Source of the DNA: Paraburkholderia nodosa
Lineage (GTDB): Bacteria; Pseudomonadota; Gammaproteobacteria; Burkholderiales; Burkholderiaceae
DNA: 64,000 nucleotides
Assembly (NCBI RefSeq): GCF_001718195.1
Contig: NZ_MCNV01000026.1
Coordinates: 1 to 64,000, forward strand
Direction: 5' to 3'
The translations under genes and the position numbers were made by a program. The notes beneath the pieces are model-generated. The model saw nothing but the letters and a program-made list of their open reading frames with translations, ran no database searches and was not told the origin of the DNA. Positions 40,835 to 48,185 of this stretch are shown piece by piece; the stretch's first letter is position 1, and every line of letters starts with the position of its first letter.

Positions 40835-41323
40835 CTATTCGACGAGATTGACGTGCTCGACGTCCAATGCGCCGTCGTCGCCGATCGTCAGCATCGCTGC
40901 CGAGATCGGCAATTTGAAACGGCGCGGCCCCGCGCTGCCGGGGTTCACGTACAGCACGCCCTCGCGCGTTTCGAGCATGGGCTTGTGCGAATGCCCGCTC
41001 ACGACCACAGCAATGCCTTCGACAGCAGGATCGCCCTGCAGGTCAGGTAATTCGTGGACCACCGCAAGCCGGACCCCAGCGAACGCGACGGTCGTTTGCG
41101 CTGGCAACGCCTCGGCCCACGCGCCATGATCGTTGTTGCCGCGCACGGCGGTGAGCGGCGCGATGGCCGCGAGCGTGTCGAGCACGCGCTGATCGCAGAT
41201 GTCGCCCGCATGCACGATGGCGTCCGCGCCCTCGACGAAGGCGAGTAGCTCCGGACGCAGCAGATTGTGCGTGTCGGAAACCAGTGCAACACGTAGCGGA
41301 GGTAGCGGATGTTTCGCGGACAT
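40835..41323 (-). CDS. YfcE/MJ0936-type metallophosphoesterase
   Basis: The 162-aa calcineurin-like phosphoesterase has the metal motifs SDTHN, HAGDIC, RGNND, VVHE and SGHSHKP in order. YfcE-type enzymes hydrolyse phosphodiesters in vitro, and the natural substrate is unclear. Start at 41323 (MSAKHPLPPLRVALVSDTH). A GTG at 41368 overlaps the upstream cupin stop (GTGA) and would add 15 residues with translational coupling, which is a real alternative. It is last in a three-gene minus-strand unit. Confidence 0.88.
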   Translation of the reverse strand: MSAKHPLPPLRVALVSDTHNLLRPELLAFVEGADAIVHAGDICDQRVLDTLAAIAPLTAVRGNNDHGAWAEALPAQTTVAFAGVRLAVVHELPDLQGDPAVEGIAVVVSGHSHKPMLETREGVLYVNPGSAGPRRFKLPISAAMLTIGDDGALDVEHVNLVE

Positions 41324-41364
41324 GACGTTGCGTTTCAGTTGAATCCTGCCGATTATCGCCGCGC

Positions 41365-41739
41365 TCACGCCTCGCCGTCGCCTTCCTCAGGCGCTGCGCC
41401 GACGTACACCGCGAGCCAGACGCTCGGCACGGTCGGATCGGTCCATGACACGCGATGACGGCAGTGCGCCGGGATGTGCACATAGTCGCCGGGCAGCAGG
41501 CGTCGCGGCGGCACTGCCGGGTTCTCGAATTCCAGCGTCGCCGCGCCGGCGAGAAGCGCCACCCATTCCTCGCGCGCATCGTCGTACCAGAACCCCGGCG
41601 GGCTCGCCTGGCCCGTGGAGACGATGCGCTCGATCAGCACCCCGTCACGCGAAACGAGCGTGTCGAAGCGCTCATCCTCGGCATTTGCGTCGATGCCTGC
41701 GAAGAGATTGCCGAATGCAACCGTGTTCGGTTCGTTCAT
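41365..41739 (-). CDS. Cupin-domain protein
   Basis: The 124-aa single-cupin protein has metal-binding-type motifs: GFWYDDAREEWVALLAGAATLEF (cupin 1 without the usual HxH) and LLPGDYVHIPAHCRHRVSW (cupin 2 with His). It is 10 bp after the oxidoreductase gene and just before the phosphoesterase gene, so it is one operon. Function not assigned. Confidence 0.8.
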   Translation of the reverse strand: MNEPNTVAFGNLFAGIDANAEDERFDTLVSRDGVLIERIVSTGQASPPGFWYDDAREEWVALLAGAATLEFENPAVPPRRLLPGDYVHIPAHCRHRVSWTDPTVPSVWLAVYVGAAPEEGDGEA

Positions 41740-41749
41740 GCCAATGCGC

Positions 41750-43153
41750 TCATTCGAGAGGTTTCAGGCCGTCGAGCAAGGTCGGCACCAGCTCGCTCAC
41801 GGTCGGGTGGATGTGCATCGCGTATTGCAGCGTCGTATAGGGCGCGTCGGCCGTCATCGTGTCGATGAACGTGTGGATCGCCTCGTCGCCCTCGATACCG
41901 AAGATCGCTGCGCCGAGAATACGTTGCGTTTGCGGGTCCACCAGCGCTTTCATGAAGCCGTCCGTCTCGCCGCGTTCGCGCGCGCGGCCCACGCGCGACA
42001 TCGGCATGGTGGCGATGAGCGCGGGTTTGCCCCGCTCGCGCACTTCGCGCTCACTCATGCCGACGCGCGCGAGCGGCGGATCGACGAACACCGCGTAGGC
42101 GGGAATGCGTGTGTCGGCGCTGCGCGCTTTGCCGTCCAGCAAATTCGCCGCGACGATCTGAAAGTCGTCGTATGACGTGTGCGTGAACGCACCGCGGCCA
42201 TTCACGTCGCCGAGCGCCCAGATGCCCTCTACGCGCGTGCGCAACTGGCCGTCCACGGCGATGAGCCCGTGGGCGTCGCGCTCGATGCCCGCCGCGTCCA
42301 GCCCCAGATCGTCCGTGTTAGGCAGGCGCCCAGTCGCGAAGAGCAGATGCGAAACGTCGAGCGAACCACTGTCGAGCGCGATGCGCACGCCAGCCTGGCC
42401 ATCCAGCGGCGCAACGCTGCGCGGCTCTGCGCCGAAGCGAAACTCCACGCCTTCGCGTGCGAGCACGTCCTGGACCGCGCGCGAATAATCCTCGTCCTCG
42501 CGTGCGAGGACGCGCTGCCCGCGCACGAGCACCGTCACGCGGCTGCCGAAGCGGCGGAACATCTGCGCGAATTCGAGCGCCACGTAGCTGCCGCCGCAGA
42601 TCGCCAGATGCTCGGGGAGTTGCGCGAGCGCGAGCAGCGTCGAGTTAGTCTCGTAGCGGATCGTCTCGACGCCGGGAATGGCAGGAATCAGCGCGCGTGT
42701 GCCCGTGTTGATGAAGATCTCGGGCGCTTCCAGATCGACCTGCGCGCCGTCGTGCGCAGCCACGCGCACCGTGTGGGCGCCCGTGAAGCGCGCGTGACCC
42801 TTGAACACGGTGACGTTCGGCGCATGGCGCAGCCACTGCTCGACGCCGTCGCGCGACGCCCCGATGATGCGCTCCTTGCGCGCCTTCACGAAGGCGAGAT
42901 CGACGCGCACGTCGGCGGGCTGCGCACCCAATCCGATTTGCACGCCGAAGTCCGCCGCATGGCGCGCAACGTGGGCGGCACGCGCGCAGGCGACGTAGGC
43001 CTTGGTCGGCGTGCAGCCGACGTTCACGCAGGTCCCGCCGAATGACGCGCGCTCGATCACCGCGGTCTTGCGGCCGCTCTTGCCAAGCCGCACCGCGAGA
43101 GGCGGCCCGCTTTGCCCCGTGCCGATCACGATCGCATCGAAACGTTGTGCCAT
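41750..43153 (-). CDS. FAD-dependent pyridine nucleotide-disulfide oxidoreductase (mercuric-reductase-like)
   Basis: The 467-aa flavoprotein has an FAD motif (IGTGQSGPPLA), redox pair CVNVGC near residues 43-48, an NAD(P) domain (CGGSYVALEFAQMF), and a C-terminal HIHPTVSELVPTLL region that supplies the base His-Glu. The vicinal C-terminal cysteines and HMA domain of true MerA are missing, so it is not a mercuric reductase in the strict sense. The substrate is unknown. It is first in an operon with the cupin and phosphoesterase genes. Confidence 0.87.
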   Translation of the reverse strand: MAQRFDAIVIGTGQSGPPLAVRLGKSGRKTAVIERASFGGTCVNVGCTPTKAYVACARAAHVARHAADFGVQIGLGAQPADVRVDLAFVKARKERIIGASRDGVEQWLRHAPNVTVFKGHARFTGAHTVRVAAHDGAQVDLEAPEIFINTGTRALIPAIPGVETIRYETNSTLLALAQLPEHLAICGGSYVALEFAQMFRRFGSRVTVLVRGQRVLAREDEDYSRAVQDVLAREGVEFRFGAEPRSVAPLDGQAGVRIALDSGSLDVSHLLFATGRLPNTDDLGLDAAGIERDAHGLIAVDGQLRTRVEGIWALGDVNGRGAFTHTSYDDFQIVAANLLDGKARSADTRIPAYAVFVDPPLARVGMSEREVRERGKPALIATMPMSRVGRARERGETDGFMKALVDPQTQRILGAAIFGIEGDEAIHTFIDTMTADAPYTTLQYAMHIHPTVSELVPTLLDGLKPLE

Positions 43154-43305
43154 GCCGCTCTCCTTTGCCGTTGACGCGAGTTGAGCCGCGAGTCGCGAAA
43201 GGCGGCCGATCGCGCCATCTTACGCGCGACGAATAGCCACCGCCCGCAGCGTGATTGTGCGAATCGGGTACGCATTGGCACGTATTGCGAAGGGGGCGCA
43301 GGGGC

Positions 43306-43339
43306 AAAAAAAGAGCCGCCTCGCACGTCGAGGCGGCTC
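43306..43339 (-). terminator. Strong minus-strand terminator
   Basis: Eleven-bp stem gagccgcctcg / cgaggcggctc, loop cacgt, seven T on the minus strand (43306-43312). It serves the small gene at 43497-43706, and nothing else on that strand could use it. Confidence 0.88.
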
Positions 43340-43496
43340 ACAGGGTGACGTCGCAACAGCAAACGGGCGAAGCCGCTGCGCGTCAGGGGGATCGGAGAAC
43401 TTCGGACACGCTTGCGTCAGGCGTTCGGTGAATCCGTGACTGGATATTCAATCGTTGAAGTTGAGGAAGCTCCGCGTGCGTGCAATCAGCACACAA

Positions 43497-43706
43497 TCAG
43501 TGCACACAATCGGTGGCCGCACATTCTCCGTGGCCCGCGTTCCAGAGTTCGCGCGAGCGCAGGAATGCGGCGCGCGCTCCGCGCGTCGCCATCATCAGGC
43601 CGATTTGCCCCATGTTGAAGTCGTGCGACACCATCAGCTGCATCAGGTCCACCATCGGCAGGACCAATGCTGGCTGATATAACTGTCGTTCGATAAAGGA
43701 TTTCAT
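43497..43706 (-). CDS. Small hypothetical protein, 69 aa
   Basis: Not recognised. It starts MKSFIERQLYQPALVLPMVDL, is Met-rich in the first half (hydrophobic helices around LPMVDLMQLMV and MGQIGLMMA), then basic, with Cys and His in the tail CAATDCVH. GGGAG lies 6 nt before the ATG at 43706, and a strong intrinsic terminator lies about 160 nt downstream, so the locus looks like a genuine transcript. A longer frame from 43751 lacks a ribosome site. The 160-nt 3' stretch could itself be a regulatory RNA. Confidence 0.6.
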   Translation of the reverse strand: MKSFIERQLYQPALVLPMVDLMQLMVSHDFNMGQIGLMMATRGARAAFLRSRELWNAGHGECAATDCVH

Positions 43707-43945
43707 GACCGCTCCCGCTGCATGCCCCGCGTCCTCCTGACGCAAGGTCATTCCATGGTTGTCATTCTAGGAATGCGGCGTGCGTGGATAAATGGGCCGC
43801 CAGCGAAGTCACTTGTCGAGAATCGCAAACAATCGATCCGAATGTGGAAACAAGGGGTGCGGCGGCGGGGTCCGCCGTGTTCGCCGGGCATCGCGCGCGG
43901 CCGCGCCACACGGCTTTGGGCGAATTCCGGCCGTGCGGACGCGCT

Positions 43946-44560
43946 TCAGTCGAGGGGCGTAGCGACGAATTCCGGCAGTGTCTCGGCACGTGCGGAAAGC
44001 GCGGCAATCGCCGGATATCGGGCGGGATCAGCGCAGCCGGGCAGCATGTACTGGTTGAAACGCCACGCTACGGCCGCGGTGATGTCGGCCTGCGTGATGC
44101 GGCCCGCGCACAGCCAGCCGTCGCGACCCGCAACGAGTTGGTCGAGTACGGTCCAGGCCGCGTGCATCTGGGCGTTCACGCGCTCGAACCACGGCTCGTG
44201 CTGGCGCTCGGCGGGGCGCAACTGGCGTTCATAGACCTGCTGCACCGTCTTTTCCATGGCCGCGAGCGCGAAACCGTTCACGCGCAGCGCGAAGGTCCGC
44301 TCCTGCGCCTCCTCCGGCATGAGCCGCCGCGCGGCGGGCACTTTGCGGTCCAGATAGTCGAGGATCAGCGTCGAGTCGATCAACTGGGTGCCGTCGTCGT
44401 CGACGAAGGTCGGCGCCTTCACGACGGGATTGATCCGAGCAAATTCGTCGTACTGCCGAAATACCGAAATGCTGCGGTGCTCGAACTCGAGCCCCAGCAC
44501 ATGGAGCGAAATCGCGACGCGACGCACGTAGGGGGAGTCCATCATACCGATCAACTGCAT
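43946..44560 (-). CDS. Glutathione S-transferase family protein
   Basis: The 204-aa product has a thioredoxin-like N-terminal domain (LIGMMDSPYVRRVAISLHVLG, candidate catalytic Ser9; KAPTFVDDDGTQLIDSTLILDYLD, the cis-Pro and glutathione gamma-glutamyl site) and an all-helical C-terminal domain with the ITQADITAAVAWRF capping motif. Probably detoxification. Substrate unknown. Start at 44560 with AGGTGA upstream. The longer frame from 44701 adds unrelated residues. Confidence 0.9.
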   Translation of the reverse strand: MQLIGMMDSPYVRRVAISLHVLGLEFEHRSISVFRQYDEFARINPVVKAPTFVDDDGTQLIDSTLILDYLDRKVPAARRLMPEEAQERTFALRVNGFALAAMEKTVQQVYERQLRPAERQHEPWFERVNAQMHAAWTVLDQLVAGRDGWLCAGRITQADITAAVAWRFNQYMLPGCADPARYPAIAALSARAETLPEFVATPLD

Positions 44561-44991
44561 GGGTTCACCTCGAACAGTAAAAAGGGATCGGACGTCGATC
44601 TTGCAGGAAGCCCCATCGCATTTCAAGCCACGTTGAGCATCCCGGAACGGCGCCACGGCAACGCGGTCGTTGTGCAAAAACACACCGTGTCGATGTGCCA
44701 CGTCCGGCTCGCCGCACTGTAGGGCTACATTTGTTAGCAGACGTCGAATCTGACGCGTCGCGGCATTGTTGCGCCGCAGCGCTTCACCCAGCGTACCGGC
44801 GCCTTTTTACCGTGCCGCGCTGCTCAAGGCGCAGCGGCGTGCGGGGTGCAAGCAAAGGATGCCGAAGCATCAGGCAGACCGCATGAAAGCGGGTTTTTGC
44901 GCGCCGCATGTGCTGCAGTGCATCGCCGGGAAACTCCTGGATTCGGACGCCGAACGGCTGAGATAGTCTCAATGCACAAGGAGACGGAATC
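44561..44991. other. 431-bp intergenic region
   Basis: No gene, repeat or clear promoter could be supported. Short open frames on the plus strand lack ribosome sites and look like chance. Confidence 0.4.
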
Positions 44992-45240
44992 ATGAGACAA
45001 GCATTCAACGTTGGTGTTGTCATCGTCCTCGCACTCCTCCTCGCGAATCGTGCCATGACACGTGTGCAGGCTCACGAGGCTGGCTCGCTTACCTGTGCCC
45101 AGGGCTCGGCACTCGTCAAGGCCGAAGCCCTCGTGCGCGGATTCGGCGAACACGGTGCGAGCGCCCAGAGCGAAAACTTCCTCTCTTCCTGTCTCGTTTC
45201 AGGCCAGGGTCAAGTCGGCGACCTGATCGCCCACGACTGA
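44992..45240 (+). CDS. Small hypothetical exported or membrane-anchored protein, 82 aa
   Basis: Not recognised. The N-terminal hydrophobic segment (residues 6-20, NVGVVIVLALLLANR) reads as a signal peptide or anchor, possibly cleaved after VQA (about residue 27). The rest is polar with two Cys (LTCAQG, SSCLVSG) that could form a disulfide in the periplasm. AAGGAGA precedes the ATG by 7 nt. A large hairpin 15 bp after the stop may end the message. Confidence 0.65.
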   Translation: MRQAFNVGVVIVLALLLANRAMTRVQAHEAGSLTCAQGSALVKAEALVRGFGEHGASAQSENFLSSCLVSGQGQVGDLIAHD

Positions 45241-45254
45241 GCGCCAATGACTGA

Positions 45255-45299
45255 GCGCCCACGCCGCGAGCGCCCAGCCGCGTTTCGCGGCGTGGGCGC
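45255..45299 (+). terminator. Terminator-like 15-bp hairpin
   Basis: Perfect 15-bp arms gcgcccacgccgcga / tcgcggcgtgggcgc with a 15-nt loop, then ggttt. From 45300 to 45723 there is an open frame in phase with the next lipoprotein, but it has no coding signature. Confidence 0.55.
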
Positions 45300-45723
45300 G
45301 GTTTAACGGCGCGACACGTGGTACCACGCTCGCTCGCGGCCCCACCGCCGGAGCGCGCTCATGACCATCCCCCGAACGCCGTTCAGCATTCGGCTGGACA
45401 GGGTCACACGCCCGCCACTGCGGACCTCGATGTCCGCGGCCGCCCCGATTACCGACCCGAAGCCAACGCCTGGCTACCCGACACCTTCGCCCTTGACTTC
45501 AGGTGCGACAAGTCGTCGACTTGCGCTGACGCCCGTAAGTTCACGCGCATCCGCGCCACCCGAAGTCGATACCTCCGCAGGCATCGCTCAGTCGCTCCCG
45601 CTCGTTGACGCAGGCGCGGGCGGTTCCACAGCGTCAAGCAAACCCGGCGCGCCGGGACGCACCGCTGCGGGTTGCCAATTCCCCGGGTTGGCGGCGAGAA
45701 TGCTCGCGGACCACGGAGAATCT

Positions 45724-45996
45724 ATGAAAGGTTGCATCCTGTTGTTTGGAGTCAGCATGCTGGCGGCGTGCACATCGGTAACGGCCGTCAATTCGAGACA
45801 GGATGGGCATCTCACCGTCACGAGCCGCGCGCGCTGGGAGCTTGTTTCGTGGAACCACGTGCGCGCAGTCGGGCTCAGCGAAGCCGAGGACTACTGCGAA
45901 AAACGGAAGAAGCAGTTGCACACGGTCGAGATCCACAGCGAAGGCGTGCGCGGCATGACGTCCCAGACAGTAGAAGTCATCTTCGACTGCATCTGA
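45724..45996 (+). CDS. Small putative lipoprotein, 90 aa
   Basis: MKGCILLFGVSMLAACTS is a lipoprotein signal with lipobox LAAC (Cys at residue 16). The mature part (WELVSWNHVRAVGLSEAEDYCEKR, then a C-terminal Cys) has two more cysteines. GGAGA lies 5 nt before the ATG at 45724. The frame is open back to 45361, but that part is Pro/Ser/Thr-rich with no start context, so it is not included. Function unknown. Confidence 0.7.
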   Translation: MKGCILLFGVSMLAACTSVTAVNSRQDGHLTVTSRARWELVSWNHVRAVGLSEAEDYCEKRKKQLHTVEIHSEGVRGMTSQTVEVIFDCI

Positions 45997-46173
45997 GGGG
46001 GACCGCATAGTCTTCTCGGCATCCGCGTCAAACGGGCGTTGCAGCCCGTTAGCGCGCTATTGCAGACCAGATTGCTCGAGATAGCGCAATAGTTTGTTGT
46101 CGTTCACCCTGATACCCAAATCGCATGAGCGCGCTAAACTGACGATACATTTTGTTACGTTTAGGGCCGCGTC

Positions 46174-46275
46174 ATGTTGACCGCATTCTTTATCGCCTGC
46201 CCCTTCGGCATCGCGGCATTGTTCGGGTTCGCAAGGCTGATCAATCCTCTCACCGGGAAGATCGGTAGTCGTTGA
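46174..46275 (+). CDS. Possible 33-aa hydrophobic small protein
   Basis: Short frame MLTAFFIACPFGIAALFGFAR... with a single hydrophobic helix and a basic tail. TTAGGG lies about 8 nt upstream, and a -10-like stretch is near 46140-46160. It may be a small membrane peptide, but chance cannot be excluded. Confidence 0.3.
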   Translation: MLTAFFIACPFGIAALFGFARLINPLTGKIGSR

Positions 46276-46425
46276 TTGCGCAAGCGCCCGGTTGCGGCGC
46301 AGCGCCCGACTGATCCTCGCGCCGCCATTCTGCGCGGCTGCCTCGGGCTTTTCCCGCCCTATCCTGTTTTTCTCTTCGGTGTAGCCAGATCCCTTCGTGC
46401 GCCCGCACGGATTTAGCCATGCAAA

Positions 46426-46461
46426 TGAAAAACCCGCGAAGCCTGAAGCTATCGCGGGTTT
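46426..46461 (-). terminator. Terminator of the tRNA-Leu gene
   Basis: Ten-bp stem aaacccgcga / tcgcgggttt (46430-46439 and 46452-46461). On the minus strand it is followed by TTTTTCATTT. A second small hairpin (tccagcg-gcatt-cgctgga, 46468-46486) lies between it and the tRNA 3' end. Confidence 0.85.
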
Positions 46462-46497
46462 CGGGAATCCAGCGGCATTCGCTGGAACAACAACATC

Positions 46498-46865
46498 TGG
46501 TGCCGGGGACCGGACTCGAACCGGCAAGCCGTAAGGCGGCGGATTTTCGTCACACCACGTCTTTCGACGCCACGCGCCATGCATGGGCGCGCGTTCGTGC
46601 GCTGGACTATGCCTTCACCGTCGCTGAGCGCCGCGTAATCTCACGCCGCGCCTGGCCTTAGGCGCCCCCCGTCTAGTCTCTACACCTTCCTGACCACCGC
46701 TTTGCGCGGCAGCCGGCTTGGCTCGGCGTTGCCTCGGCGCCTCGCGCGCGACGCGCTTCCAGGCCCAGGGGTTTCGCCGAATTTGAGGGGTTCTGCACCG
46801 GCCGTTTCCGGTCGGGCACTCAATCGTTTCTTAAGTCCGCTATGTTTACCAATTTCATCACCCCG
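46498..46865 (-). tRNA. tRNA-Leu (TAA), interrupted by a group I intron
   Basis: The 5' exon is 46865-46831 (35 nt) and the 3' exon 46547-46498 (50 nt with encoded CCA), giving an 85-nt class II tRNA. The acceptor GCCGGGG pairs with CCCCGGC, discriminator A. The anticodon stem GCGGA pairs with TCCGC around the loop CTT^AAAA (anticodon TAA, splice junction between T34 and A35). The long variable arm has GCC/GGC, and the T arm is GCCGG-TTCGAGT-CCGGT. Unspliced, no standard cloverleaf forms, so gene finders may miss it or call fragments. UUA-codon reading depends on intron self-splicing unless another UAA isoacceptor exists. Confidence 0.93.
46548..46830 (-). ncRNA. Group I self-splicing intron (IC3-like) in tRNA-Leu(UAA)
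   Basis: 283-nt intron starting directly after U34 and ending in the expected terminal G (complement of c46548). Core segments on the minus strand: P-like AATTCGGCGAAACC (46767-46782), Q-like AACGCCGAGCCAAGCC (46715-46730), R-like AGACTAGACGG (46669-46679) and S-like AAGGCATAGTCC (46604-46615). The R and S segments give the P7 pairing. The 5' exon end ACTT can pair with GAGT at 46816-46819, placing a U-G wobble at the splice site (P1). No open frame, so no homing endonuclease. From memory the core closely resembles the Azoarcus tRNA-Ile(CAU) and Anabaena tRNA-Leu(UAA) introns. Confidence 0.92.
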
Positions 46866-46877
46866 GCAGGGCGGACG

Positions 46878-46906
46878 CGATTCTACCATTGCCCGGCGCA
46901 CCTCCC
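46878..46906 (-). promoter_or_regulatory. Predicted promoter of the tRNA-Leu gene
   Basis: On the minus strand: TTGGGA (46901-46906), 17 bp, TAGAAT (46878-46883), 12 nt before the tRNA 5' end. Confidence 0.7.
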
Positions 46907-46973
46907 AAAGGCGGGACGGGGGACCGCATCCGTCATCTGCCGGTCATACGCATTTTTCATAATCGGCCCCATC

Positions 46974-46985
46974 GAAAACGTTTAC
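46974..46985. promoter_or_regulatory. Candidate LacI-family operator
   Basis: GAAAACGTTTAC is a near-palindrome with the central CG typical of LacI/PurR/GalR-family operators, 22 nt before the regulator ATG and after a -10-like CATAAT at 46958-46963. It suggests autoregulation of the regulator and the operon behind it. Confidence 0.6.
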
Positions 46986-47007
46986 ATACGACGCCGGGGC
47001 CGATCGC

Positions 47008-48075
47008 ATGACGCCAACCATCAAGGATGTCGCCGCACACGCCGGATTCTCGATCGCCACCGTGTCGCGCGCGATCAATGCGCCTCATACGGTCAACCCC
47101 GTCACGCTCGCGCGGGTGCGCGAAGCAATCGACGCGCTGAAGTTCCGCCCGAACCCGCTCGGCCGCCAGTTGCGCGGCGAGCGCACGCGTCTGATCGGCG
47201 TGGTGCTGCCCACGCTCGCCAATCCGGTGTTCGCCGAGTGCCTGCAGGGCATCGACGAACTCGCCGCGGCGCAGGGCTTCCGCCTCATGCTGATGACCAC
47301 GCAGTACGACGCCGAACGCGAGCGTCATGCGATCGAGACGTTGCGCGCGCAACGTGTCGAGGGGCTGATCCTGACCGTCGCCGACGCCGACACCCACCCC
47401 CTGCTCGACGAACTCGACGCGGACGGCCCGCTCTACGTGCTGATGCACAACGACACGAAACGGCGCCCTTCGGTGTCGGTGGACAACCACCAGGCCGCGT
47501 GCGACGGCGTGCGCATGCTCATCGCGCACGGCCATCGCCGCATCCTCATGCTGGCCGGCACGCTCGCCGCCTCCGACCGCGCGCGCCAGCGCCATGCGGG
47601 CTATGCACTCGCAATGCAGCAGGCCGGCCTCACGCCCGCGCCGGCCCTCGAAGTCGATTTCAACGCGCAAGAGCTTGCGCCTCCGGTGCTCGCACATCTG
47701 ACGAGCGGGCCCGCGCGGCCCACGGCCCTCTTCTGCAGCAACGACCTGCTGGCCATGGTCGTGATGCGCGGACTGCGCCGCGCCCGCCTGCGCGTGCCGC
47801 AGGACATGTCGATTCTCGGCTTCGACGGCCTCGCGATGAGCGAACTGCTCGCGCCGCCGCTTGCGAGCATCGGCACGCCGAACCGCGATATCGGCTGCGA
47901 AGCGTGGCAATGCCTGATGGCGCGCATCGGCGGCCAGTATGCGGGGCCGCTCGCCAATACGCTGCCGCACACCTTGCGCACCGGCGGCACCATCGCGGCG
48001 ATCGCGCACGCGCCGCTCGGCGCGCGTGGAAGCGCGATCGATCGCGGCCTCGAACTCGGCGGCGCGCTCTCGTGA
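47008..48075 (+). CDS. LacI-family transcriptional regulator
   Basis: The 355-aa repressor has an N-terminal helix-turn-helix (TIKDVAAHAGFSIATVSRAIN, residues 4-24), the hinge NPLGRQLRGERT, and a periplasmic-binding-protein-like ligand domain (IGVVLPTLANPVFAECLQGID to GFDGLAMSELLAPPLASIGTP). It is first in line before a transporter and a phosphodiesterase gene on the same strand, 110 bp from the binding-protein gene, so it probably senses their substrate. The operator candidate lies just upstream. Confidence 0.93.
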   Translation: MTPTIKDVAAHAGFSIATVSRAINAPHTVNPVTLARVREAIDALKFRPNPLGRQLRGERTRLIGVVLPTLANPVFAECLQGIDELAAAQGFRLMLMTTQYDAERERHAIETLRAQRVEGLILTVADADTHPLLDELDADGPLYVLMHNDTKRRPSVSVDNHQAACDGVRMLIAHGHRRILMLAGTLAASDRARQRHAGYALAMQQAGLTPAPALEVDFNAQELAPPVLAHLTSGPARPTALFCSNDLLAMVVMRGLRRARLRVPQDMSILGFDGLAMSELLAPPLASIGTPNRDIGCEAWQCLMARIGGQYAGPLANTLPHTLRTGGTIAAIAHAPLGARGSAIDRGLELGGALS

Positions 48076-48185
48076 GTCAGTGGCGCGTCTGAGGAACAAA
48101 CCGAACCAGCCGAACAATCCGGGGCCGTGCACGCACGCGGCCCTCATCCACCAGAACGCTCTCGCAACCGACCTGGAGACCTGCC

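Noticed and set aside
41750..43153. Calling the flavoprotein mercuric reductase (merA)
   Set aside because: The C-terminal cysteine pair, HMA domain and other mer genes are absent. Only the general family is supported.
45361..45723. N-terminal extension of the small lipoprotein (121 extra codons)
   Set aside because: Pro/Ser/Thr-rich, no ribosome site at its start, and it would bury a clear lipoprotein signal with its own Shine-Dalgarno at 45724.
46498..46547. Stand-alone tRNA 3' fragment or an att-site remnant
   Set aside because: At first it looked like the tRNA end left by an integrated island, but a matching 5' exon 283 nt away and group I core motifs explain it fully, and no integrase is nearby.
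46057..46584. Minus-strand open frame of 175 codons across 46057-46584
   Set aside because: It runs through the tRNA-Leu 3' exon, part of the intron and the terminator, with no ribosome site. The RNA explanation accounts for the sequence.
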